This document shows positions 45,501-54,214 of a stretch of DNA of 64,000 bases, one piece after another. This DNA comes from Gemmatimonadota bacterium (lineage in GTDB: Bacteria > Gemmatimonadota > Gemmatimonadetes > Longimicrobiales > Gaopeijiaceae). Under the pieces are notes generated by a model. That model saw only the letters and a program-made list of their open reading frames with translations. It searched no databases and was not told the DNA's origin. The DNA lies in the NCBI GenBank assembly GCA_022571515.1, contig JACZXQ010000003.1, positions 170,112 to 234,111 on the forward strand, in the 5' to 3' direction. The first letter of the stretch is position 1, and every line of letters starts with the position of its first letter. A program made the position numbers and the translations under genes.

Positions 45501-47372
45501 TCAATTGAACAGGATCCACCGTATGCCGTACATGGCGCGCGTGGCAGGCTGGATACGGTCGGGAAAATCGAAGTTGTCCGGCTTGGTGGCGAGGTTCTCG
45601 AAGCGGACAAAGATGCGCACCGAGACGACGCGGACCTGGATCATGAGGTACCATTCCTTGTACTCCGGGACCGTGGTCAGGACCAAATCCAGCTCCCCCT
45701 CCGGCGTCTCGGTGAGCGGAATCACCATGGGATCCCGGTTGATCACACCCAGGTCGGCCCAAAGCTCCAGGTTCCCCGTCTCCTTGAACACGTTGTGGTA
45801 CTTGAGCGCGGCGTTCCATGTCGTCTTCGGCATGTAGGGAAAGTCCTCGTCCCATGTCTGATAAGCGCCCTCGAGGGAAAGGCCCTTCCACGGAGCCGGA
45901 ATAAGCGCGGCGATCTCGTAGCCGGTGCGCTCACCCCCCTCGACCGTAACACCGCTACGATCGAGCGGGAGTCCGAGCGGATAGAGGCTGTCTACCTCCA
46001 GCGACAGCCAGGCACCCGAAACCCTGATACCCCTCCATTCGTACGATCCCCCAAGGCGGATGCCCGTGCGCTCGGTCAGACGAAGAGCGGGTGGATCGAG
46101 GGGCTCGGTCGGATCCGGCGTGGTAACCGTATCCAGTACTTGCGTGAGGGCCTGGAATTCGTGGAAGCCGTGAACATCCGGCACGCCCCAAGTCCCGTCC
46201 TCGTACGACCCGAAGAGCGAGAGCCCGTAGAAGGACTCGGTGCGGGCGGACGCTCGTACCACGGACGCCCCTTTCCCATCCCAGTCGTCCTGCTGCCACC
46301 CTGCCTCGACGGCAATCCTGCTGGGCCATGTCCCACCCACCGTCGCCTCGGCGGACCAGTCCGCAAGGCCGTCGCCGCCGAGAAGGCGCCCGCCCGCGTT
46401 GCCCCAAAAAAGCCCATGCTCCAGCCCTGCCCTCAGACCGAACTGACTCCGGCTTTCGTCGAACTCCACATTCCCTTCAGGGTCCTCCGGGCTCGAGAGG
46501 GAGGACGTGCCGTAGACACCGTCGAGCGTGAGGCTCTCGCCGAAGCGCCAACGGCCTCTCAAGACGACGTCGCTCCGTGTCCTGTCTCCGGGCAGGCCTT
46601 CCACGTCGATCTTGGGACTATAGCGCCGCATCTCGGCCACCAGGCCCCCTCGGTTGCCCTTGTGGATGCCGTACCGGAGCGTCACGCCGCTGACGCTCCC
46701 GATTTCGTCGAGACCCGGGCCACGCGTGTCGAGTCGGTCCAGCGCCACGGTCAGCGCGCCCCCAAAAGTGTGAGGGTTCGCGAAGGTCCCGCGCAGGATG
46801 TTGGTCCGCAGATCTCCGGTGCCCACCTCCACCTGAGTGAAGGGCTCCGGATCCAGTGGCTGCCTCGAAAAAATCTCGATGCGCAGCGCACCCATGCGCC
46901 GCTCGACCCGCACCCGGTCCAAGCCGGCAAGCCCTACCCGGGACAGGTCGGGTACGCCGGAATCCATGGGCCACATCTCGAAGCCGTCCCAGAACAGGCG
47001 CACCCCACCGCCCGCGGCCCCGAACGCCACCACCGTGTTGGGAGAACCGTAGTCGCCGCCACGAAGCAGATTGATGCCAGGCGCCAGGCTAACCAACTCC
47101 GCAAGCGTAAAAGCGCGGGTGGACAACAGGGCGTCGCGGTCCCACTCCCATACCGCCTGGGCGTATCCTACGGACACGCCGTCCGGAAAGTCCGGGAAGG
47201 TGTCGACTACGGTCACCAAGGAATCAGCGGCCTGCTGCAACGAGTCGCCGGGCACGACCAGTGAATCCGGGACCTGAGCCTGAATGGTGTCGGGAGGCTC
47301 CTGGGCTGCGAGTCCTCCGGAGCCAAGCAAGGCCCAAGCCACTAGAACCGAGGCTGGCCGGACAAACGTCAC
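45501..47372 (-). CDS. TonB-dependent-receptor-like outer-membrane protein
   Basis: Likely outer-membrane beta-barrel protein. From a GTG at 47372 it has 623 residues: a signal peptide (FVRPASVLVAWALLGSGG, cleavage after LAAQ), a plug-like domain (about 60-150: FTLAELVSLAPGINLLRGGDYG and RVGLAGLDRVRVER), and a beta-strand-rich C-terminal barrel ending in aromatic YGIRWILFN. The GTG start overlaps the pepA stop as GTGA. The short length, about 620 residues, is at the low end of the family. The substrate is unknown; iron, vitamin or a polysaccharide are possible. It was called by the plug and the barrel-like ending, not by a recognised name. Confidence 0.8.
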   Translation of the reverse strand: MTFVRPASVLVAWALLGSGGLAAQEPPDTIQAQVPDSLVVPGDSLQQAADSLVTVVDTFPDFPDGVSVGYAQAVWEWDRDALLSTRAFTLAELVSLAPGINLLRGGDYGSPNTVVAFGAAGGGVRLFWDGFEMWPMDSGVPDLSRVGLAGLDRVRVERRMGALRIEIFSRQPLDPEPFTQVEVGTGDLRTNILRGTFANPHTFGGALTVALDRLDTRGPGLDEIGSVSGVTLRYGIHKGNRGGLVAEMRRYSPKIDVEGLPGDRTRSDVVLRGRWRFGESLTLDGVYGTSSLSSPEDPEGNVEFDESRSQFGLRAGLEHGLFWGNAGGRLLGGDGLADWSAEATVGGTWPSRIAVEAGWQQDDWDGKGASVVRASARTESFYGLSLFGSYEDGTWGVPDVHGFHEFQALTQVLDTVTTPDPTEPLDPPALRLTERTGIRLGGSYEWRGIRVSGAWLSLEVDSLYPLGLPLDRSGVTVEGGERTGYEIAALIPAPWKGLSLEGAYQTWDEDFPYMPKTTWNAALKYHNVFKETGNLELWADLGVINRDPMVIPLTETPEGELDLVLTTVPEYKEWYLMIQVRVVSVRIFVRFENLATKPDNFDFPDRIQPATRAMYGIRWILFN

Positions 47373-48868
47373 CCGGCTCGGCTCCGCACCCACTCTACGA
47401 GAAGACGCGCCGGAAGGCCCACTCCACCCTTCCGCTCGTACGGCCGCTTCCCTTCCCCGTAGGCGGTGCCGGCGATGTCCAGGTGTGCCCATGTGCAGTC
47501 GCCGACGAATGCGCTGAGGAAACAAGCTGCCGTAATCGTGCCGGCGGTCCTTCCTCCCACATTCACGATGTCGGCAACATCGCTGTCGAGCTGCCTCATG
47601 TAGTCGTCCCACAGCGGTAGCGGCCAGCAGCGCTCACCGGATCGTTCGCCCGCGGCGCGGAGCTCCTCCACCAAGCCATCATCATTGCCGAGAACACCGG
47701 CGGCGTGGTGACCGAGCGCGATGACCACGGCTCCAGTGAGCGTGGCGCAATCGACGATGGCCGCCGGGTCGAACGTCTGCGCATACGAGAGCGCGTCCGC
47801 GAGGATGAGACGGCCCTCCGCGTCCGTGTTCACCACCTCGATCGTCTTGCCCTCCCGGGAGTCGATGATGTCGCCCGGCTTCATGGCGGTGCCCGACGGC
47901 AGGTTCTCGGACGAGGGAATGATCCCCACCACGTTCAGCGGCACCTTCAACTCGGCGATCGCCTGCATCGCGCCCATCACGGCCGCGCCGCCGGACATGT
48001 CGAACTTCATCTCCTCCATGCCTTTGGCTGGCTTGATGGAGATACCTCCGGCGTCGAAGGTGAGACCCTTCCCGACCAACACCAGGGGGGCGTCCCCCTC
48101 CGAGCCCCCACCGTGCTCGAGCACGATGAGGCGTGGCTCCTCGACTGAACCGCGAGACACCGCCAGGATCGCGTGCATGTTCTCGGCAAGCAGCTCTTCC
48201 GGCCCCATCACCGTGACGGTCAAACCGGTCTCCGAGGCCATGCGTGCAGCCTCGTCGGCGAGGTGCGTCGGCGTGGCCACGTTTCCGGGACGGGACTGGA
48301 GCGTGCGCGCGAAGTTCACTCCACGCCCTACCGTCTCTCCCACCCGGATGGCCTCGCCCACCGTCTCGTCGTCGCCATCGACAGACAGGCCGAGGGCGTT
48401 GACCCGGAACTCGAGATCGTCTTCGTCTGCTTCACCCGGGCGCGTCTTCATCTCGGTGAAGCGCCACGCCGACATCGTCGCGGCCTCCGCAGCGGCCTTG
48501 GCGGCCACCTCCGCTTCCAGGCCCATGCCTTCGAGCCTGATGGTCAACTCGCCAATGGAGTGGCTCTCCGCCCGGCGTACGGCTCTGCCCGCGAACCGAC
48601 GGACGGCTTCCGCGTCGAAAGCGTCCTTGGGTCCAACGCCCAATACCAGCACACGCTGTGAGCCGATTCCAGATCCATAGAACAGAGCGGCGTCGTTTTT
48701 CTTGCCGGCGAGGTCCCCGGCGTCACGCGCCTGGCTGATTGCACCGCCGAGCGCGGCGTCGGCTTCCGCCGCCCAACCCGAGAGTGCCGTATCGTCGCTG
48801 AACACAGGCACCACCAGGAGCGGCGTCTCGAGCCCGGCAAACGAGCCAATGATGTGGGTCACCGTCAT
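47369..48868 (-). CDS. pepA: leucyl aminopeptidase (cytosol, M17)
   Basis: Metalloaminopeptidase of 499 residues. Its two-zinc centre and active site are seen in VLVGKGLTFDAGGISIKPAKGMEEMKFDMSGGAAV (catalytic Lys) and VNTDAEGRLILADALSYA. The N-terminal alpha/beta part is normal for PepA. The ATG at 48868 has GAGGAA 6 bases upstream; an open extension to 48997 lies inside icd. The C-terminus ends four bases into the next gene. Confidence 0.95.
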   Translation of the reverse strand: MTVTHIIGSFAGLETPLLVVPVFSDDTALSGWAAEADAALGGAISQARDAGDLAGKKNDAALFYGSGIGSQRVLVLGVGPKDAFDAEAVRRFAGRAVRRAESHSIGELTIRLEGMGLEAEVAAKAAAEAATMSAWRFTEMKTRPGEADEDDLEFRVNALGLSVDGDDETVGEAIRVGETVGRGVNFARTLQSRPGNVATPTHLADEAARMASETGLTVTVMGPEELLAENMHAILAVSRGSVEEPRLIVLEHGGGSEGDAPLVLVGKGLTFDAGGISIKPAKGMEEMKFDMSGGAAVMGAMQAIAELKVPLNVVGIIPSSENLPSGTAMKPGDIIDSREGKTIEVVNTDAEGRLILADALSYAQTFDPAAIVDCATLTGAVVIALGHHAAGVLGNDDGLVEELRAAGERSGERCWPLPLWDDYMRQLDSDVADIVNVGGRTAGTITAACFLSAFVGDCTWAHLDIAGTAYGEGKRPYERKGGVGLPARLLVEWVRSRAG

Positions 48869-48878
48869 GGGGCGTTCC

Positions 48879-50114
<1,236 letters not shown>

Positions 50115-50290
50115 GAAGTGCTCTACACGATTAGCGAGTTTCAGTGGGGAAGAGAGGCCGGAAGTTACCAAAACGCGCGGGCGAACGGCAAGGCGCCCCG
50201 TGCACTGCAACGGGGGGCATGATCGAAGGTTGCGTCTACGTCACTTGCACGGACGGCGCACTTCTTCGATCTTTGGCGTATCGTTCTAGT

Positions 50291-50305
50291 TGAGATTGAT
50301 TCTCA
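50291..50305. promoter_or_regulatory. Fur box upstream of the iron ABC transporter
   Basis: TGAGATTGATTCTCA has the 7-1-7 layout of a Fur site (consensus TGATAAT-n-ATTATCA) and matches 11 of 14 half-site positions; arms are TGAGA/TCTCA. It lies 37 bp before the start of the iron-binding protein gene, where Fur with iron would repress transcription. Confidence 0.65.
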
Positions 50306-50341
50306 TCTGCTTTTTAACCTCCTTTTCGAGAGGTCCCAGCC

Positions 50342-51385
50342 ATGTCCGGCCTCCGCTTCATACCGGCCCTCGCCCTCTTCTCCGCTCTTACTGTCTCGGC
50401 GTGTTCAGGCGTAGGCGGTGACAACACGACCGAAGAGGTCGTCAACGTCTACAGTCATCGCCACTACGAAGCGGACCAGGAGCTCTTCCGGTACTTCACC
50501 GAGATGACCGGGATTCAGGTCAACGTTCAGACCGCCTCGGCCGACGAACTGATCACCCGGCTCGAGACGGAGGGGGCGAGCACGAGCGTGGACATCCTCA
50601 TCACGGTGGACGCGGGCCGGCTCTACCGCGCGAAGGAGCGGGGGCTGTTCCAGTCCGTGTCGACGGCGATACTCGATACCAACGTCCCGTCCCACCTTCG
50701 CGACCCCGATGGGTTCTGGTACGGTCTGACCCAGCGAGCGCGGGTGATCGTCTACGCGACAGATCGTGTCGATCCGAGCGAGTTGAGTTCGTATGAGGAC
50801 CTGGCCGACCCGCGCTGGAGGGGCCGTGTACTCGTGCGCAGCTCCGAGAACATCTACAACCAGTCTCTGCTCGCCTCGATCATCGCCTCGAGTGGTGAAG
50901 AAGCCGCTGAACGTTGGGCCAAAGGCATCGTCGCCAACATGGCGCGGCGGCCGCAGGGTGGTGACACGGACCAGATCAAGGACGTGGCGGCCGGCGTGGG
51001 CGACGTCGCGATCGTCAACACGTATTACCTCGGCCGACTCCTGAATGCGGATGAGGCCGCTGACCAGAACCTCGCGGACAAGGTGGGCGTCTTCTTTCCC
51101 AACCAGTCGGACAGAGGAACGCACGTCAACGTTAGCGGCGCCGGGATAACGGCGTACTCGCCGAACCGGGAAAACGCGATCCGCCTGCTCGAGTTCCTCA
51201 CGGATGTGAAGGCCCAGTCGGTCTTCGCCGAGGCCAACTTCGAGTACCCGGTCAAGCCCGGCATCGAGTGGGCGGCCACCCTCACCGGCTGGGGCGAATT
51301 CGTGGCCGACACGCTCAACCTCTCCACGCTGGGGGCGCTGAACGCTCAGGCCGTGATGGTGTTCGACCGAGCCGGCTGGCGCTAG
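50342..51385 (+). CDS. fbpA: iron(III) ABC transporter substrate-binding lipoprotein (FbpA-like)
   Basis: Binds ferric iron outside the inner membrane and gives it to the permease. The lipobox is TVSAC (Cys21), after a 20-residue signal. The 347-residue periplasmic-binding fold starts VVNVYSHRHYEADQELF and has the iron-coordinating tyrosine pair in VNTYYLGRLL. AGAGGT stands 7 bases before the ATG. Fur site upstream supports iron as the substrate. The permease follows 25 bp later. Confidence 0.92.
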   Translation: MSGLRFIPALALFSALTVSACSGVGGDNTTEEVVNVYSHRHYEADQELFRYFTEMTGIQVNVQTASADELITRLETEGASTSVDILITVDAGRLYRAKERGLFQSVSTAILDTNVPSHLRDPDGFWYGLTQRARVIVYATDRVDPSELSSYEDLADPRWRGRVLVRSSENIYNQSLLASIIASSGEEAAERWAKGIVANMARRPQGGDTDQIKDVAAGVGDVAIVNTYYLGRLLNADEAADQNLADKVGVFFPNQSDRGTHVNVSGAGITAYSPNRENAIRLLEFLTDVKAQSVFAEANFEYPVKPGIEWAATLTGWGEFVADTLNLSTLGALNAQAVMVFDRAGWR

Positions 51386-51410
51386 CGGCCCGCTCCCGAG
51401 CAGAGCACCG

Positions 51411-53117
51411 GTGGGACAGAGCATTTCGAGACGGGTTCGGGCGGCGGCCGACGCCCTTCGGGCTTTCGTTCGCCAATCTCGTGGCGTCTCGCGAGGCGGA
51501 CTGACCGTCTGGAGCGCATCGGCGTTGGTCGCGGTCGCGCTGACCACCCTTCCCCTCATGGTGATCTCGTTCGGCGTGTTCGGCGCCGGTAGCGAGACCT
51601 GGCAGCACATGGTGTCCACCGTGCTACCCGACTATCTGCGCAACTCGGCGGTGCTGATGGTGGGCGTGGGCGCCCTGGCGCTCCTGATCGGGGTCTCGAC
51701 CGCCTGGCTGGTCGCCGCCTACGAGTTCCCCGGGCGCTCCTTCTTCGAGTGGAGCCTCGTTCTTCCTCTCGCCGTTCCCACGTATATCATCGCGTATACC
51801 TACGCCGGGATCTTCGACTATTGGGGACCGCTCCAGGGCATGCTCGAGAGCCTCTGGCCGGCCATGGCCGACGTCCACATCCGTGGCGCCATCATGTCGC
51901 GCGAAGGGGCGATGCTCATGATGGCGCTGGTGCTCTATCCGTACGTGTACGTGATCACCAGGGCTTCCTTCCTCAAGCAATCCACATCTGCCCTGGAGAT
52001 GGCGCGGCTGCTCGGCCGAGGCCCTTGGCACACCTTCTTCAGGGTGGCGCTCCCGATGGCGCGCCCGGCAGTGGCAGGGGGACTGACGCTGGTGCTCATG
52101 GAGGTGCTGAACGAGTACGGAGCCGTAAAGTACTACGGCGTGCCTACGTTCACGACCGGCATCTTCAGAGCGTGGTTTCCACTAAACGACCCGGGAACCG
52201 CAATCCGCCTTTCCGGGCTCCTGCTGCTGTTCGTGTTCTCGCTCATCATTCTGGAGCGGCTCCAGCGAGGCCGCGCCCGCTTCGACGACGGTGCCTCGGC
52301 GCCGCGCCCCGCGTCCCGGCTCACCCTGAAAGGCAGAGGAGCGTTCGCCGCGTTCGCGGCATGTCTAGCGCCGCTGGCGTTCGGATTCATCCTCCCGGTC
52401 ACCCAGCTGGTGTATTGGGCGGCCGGGGCGGCGGCCGGCTTCGTGGACGTCCGGTTCCTGATGCTCACGGCGCACAGTTTCGGACTCGCCGTGGTAGCGG
52501 CCTTTCTGATCGTATCGGTGGCGCTGCTCGTGGGGTACGCCGTGCGGCTGAGCCCGACACCGCTTCTGCGCCTCGCCTCCCGGGTCGCGGTGCTCGGGTA
52601 CTCGATCCCGGGCGCCGTCATCGCGGTGGGGGTGTTCATTCCGCTGGTCTGGATGGATCGACGCGTCGACTCGGTGGCCCAGGCGGCCTTCGGGACCTCC
52701 ACGGGGCTGTTGCTGAGCGGAACGCTCGTGGCGTTGGTCTTCGCCTACGTGGTGCGATTCCTGGCCGTCGCGCTGAATCCCGTGGACGCGGGCTTCAAGC
52801 ACGTGTGCGGAAACCTGGACGAGACCTCGCGGTCGCTCGGGGTGTCACCCATGAAGACGCTCCTGCGGGTCGATCTTCCATTGCTCAAGGGCACCCTGTT
52901 GAGCGCGGCCCTGCTCGTCTTCGTCGACGTGCTGAAAGAGTTGCCGCTGACGTTGATCCTCCGGCCGTTCAACTTCGATACGCTGGCCACCCACGCGTAT
53001 CAACTCGCGTCCGACGAACTGGTCGCCCAGTCGGCGATACCCGCTCTGCTGATCATCTTGGTCGGGCTCGCGCCCGTGATCGTGCTGAACAAGCTGATCG
53101 GCAAGACCCGGCCTTAG
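51411..53117 (+). CDS. fbpB: iron(III) ABC transporter permease (FbpB-like, two-domain)
   Basis: Inner-membrane channel formed by two fused permease halves, 568 residues with about 12 helices. Each half carries an EAA-type cytoplasmic loop: ALEMARLLGRGPWHTFFRVALPMARPA (about residues 190-215, split) and DETSRSLGVSPMKTLLRVDLPLLKG. The start codon is GTG. The gene overlaps the convergent selenoprotein gene by 4 bp. No ATP-binding subunit (FbpC) lies next to it. Confidence 0.93.
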   Translation: MGQSISRRVRAAADALRAFVRQSRGVSRGGLTVWSASALVAVALTTLPLMVISFGVFGAGSETWQHMVSTVLPDYLRNSAVLMVGVGALALLIGVSTAWLVAAYEFPGRSFFEWSLVLPLAVPTYIIAYTYAGIFDYWGPLQGMLESLWPAMADVHIRGAIMSREGAMLMMALVLYPYVYVITRASFLKQSTSALEMARLLGRGPWHTFFRVALPMARPAVAGGLTLVLMEVLNEYGAVKYYGVPTFTTGIFRAWFPLNDPGTAIRLSGLLLLFVFSLIILERLQRGRARFDDGASAPRPASRLTLKGRGAFAAFAACLAPLAFGFILPVTQLVYWAAGAAAGFVDVRFLMLTAHSFGLAVVAAFLIVSVALLVGYAVRLSPTPLLRLASRVAVLGYSIPGAVIAVGVFIPLVWMDRRVDSVAQAAFGTSTGLLLSGTLVALVFAYVVRFLAVALNPVDAGFKHVCGNLDETSRSLGVSPMKTLLRVDLPLLKGTLLSAALLVFVDVLKELPLTLILRPFNFDTLATHAYQLASDELVAQSAIPALLIILVGLAPVIVLNKLIGKTRP

Positions 53118-53608
53118 CCTCCCGCCTCGTTCGACATCGCGTGCTTGATGTGCGCCAGCGTCTCGTCGGACTCGAGTCTTCCGATGGCGCCGGTGGAGTA
53201 CACGGCCACCGAGACCGTTCCATCGGGCTTCAGGACATAGCCCGTGGCCTGGAAGAAGGCCGGATCCTGAGGCGACAGGTAGATCCCCGTCTGCTCGGCG
53301 ATCCCGGACGCATCGAGCTCCGAGAGCACCGGAAACTCGAGGGCCAATTCCCGGACCATGCGCTGCGTCTCTTCGATGGGATCGACGGAAAGCCCGAACA
53401 CACGGATACCCGCCTCCTCATAGATATCCCAGGAGCGGTTGAAGTCGCCCAACTGGCGACGACAGTGTGGTCACCAGTGCCCGCGATAGAACAGCAGGAC
53501 GGCCCAGGAGCCGTCCGTGTCGCATGGTAGAGTGACCGTCTCACCATCCACCGTCGCACCGGTGATGGTGGGAAACCGATCCTTCGGAACGACTTGGGTC
53601 GTGCTCAT
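53114..53608 (-). CDS. peroxiredoxin-like selenoprotein with UxxC redox motif
   Basis: Probable thiol- or selenol-dependent peroxidase, 164 residues. An in-frame TGA (53471-53473, residue 46) sits exactly where relatives have the active cysteine: FYRGHW-U-PHCRRQL. Reading through gives an unbroken thioredoxin fold with VFGLSVDPIEETQRMV and VYSTGAIGRL. A perfect hairpin (53444-53460: GTCGCC, loop AGTTG, GGCGAC) begins 10 bases after the TGA, at the distance and with the G-U loop expected of a bacterial SECIS. The start ATG at 53608 is the usual N-terminus for the family. If read as an ordinary stop, the N- and C-terminal halves would make no sense. selA/selB/selC/selD are not in the window. 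Confidence 0.85.
53444..53460 (-). promoter_or_regulatory. SECIS-like hairpin for UGA recoding
   Basis: RNA hairpin in the coding region: 6-bp perfect stem GUCGCC/GGCGAC and loop AGUUG, starting 10 nt after the UGA codon at 53471-53473; the loop G is 18 nt from the UGA. Bacterial SECIS elements lie just after the UGA with an exposed GU in the loop, and this one fits. Confidence 0.7.
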
Positions 53609-53628
53609 TGTCACTCGGGCCTCTTGAT

Positions 53629-54210
53629 CTACTTGTCCAAGGTGATCCGTTGCATGTCGATGATCCAAGCGGGGGTCTCATCCAAGTAATCCTTCAACTG
53701 CTTGATCCGCACGAAGTAATACCAGGCATTCAGGCCCTGAAAGAGCAGCGTCAGCACGATCACGACGCCATACACCATCAGGGTCAGATCCGTGACCAAG
53801 CCGGACGGCAGTCCGGCGAGCTCCTCCAGCTGTGTGGTCTCACGACTCGGATTGGCGACCGCGCTGTACATGCTCCACAGGCAGTAGGCGATGACGATGC
53901 CGATGAGCCCGATCTGATTCCTGGCCAAGAGCATCGCCCCGCGGGGCTCCCACCGCCTGATCAGCGTACGCCCACGAAACTCGTTCCGAGCCACGATCAC
54001 CAGGAACACGCCCACGATGAACCCCGTGAGCGAGAAGAGGCCAAACAGGATCGATAGGGCGCCGAGCACCCCCAGCGTCCATCCGTTGAAGGTGGCCACC
54101 TTGGCCGCCGCGAGAATCTTCTTGCTCCGATCGGTCGCCAGGGCAACCGCCTCCTGCTGTTGAGGCGAGAGGGGGCTCGCGTCTCCGTCTGAGGTTGGCG
54201 TGGCCGGCAC
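53629..54210 (-). CDS. conserved membrane protein of unknown function
   Basis: A 193-residue protein with four predicted helices: TFNGWTLGVLGALSILFGLF and TGFIVGVFLVIVA in the N-terminal half, then NQIGLIGIVIAYCLW and DLTLMVYGVVIVLTLLFQGL. A charged cytoplasmic start (residues 1-45) and a short C-terminal tail (YLDETPAWIID). I recognise no family. The start is a GTG at 54210, directly after the transporter stop; another GTG at 54243 would overlap that gene. It is co-transcribed with the transporter and lies 20 bp before the selenoprotein gene. Confidence 0.65.
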   Translation of the reverse strand: MPATPTSDGDASPLSPQQQEAVALATDRSKKILAAAKVATFNGWTLGVLGALSILFGLFSLTGFIVGVFLVIVARNEFRGRTLIRRWEPRGAMLLARNQIGLIGIVIAYCLWSMYSAVANPSRETTQLEELAGLPSGLVTDLTLMVYGVVIVLTLLFQGLNAWYYFVRIKQLKDYLDETPAWIIDMQRITLDK

Positions 54211-54214
54211 CCCC

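Noticed and set aside
53471..53668. Split peroxiredoxin pseudogene
   Set aside because: The only interruption is a TGA exactly at the redox-cysteine position, followed by a SECIS-like hairpin; selenocysteine explains it better than decay.
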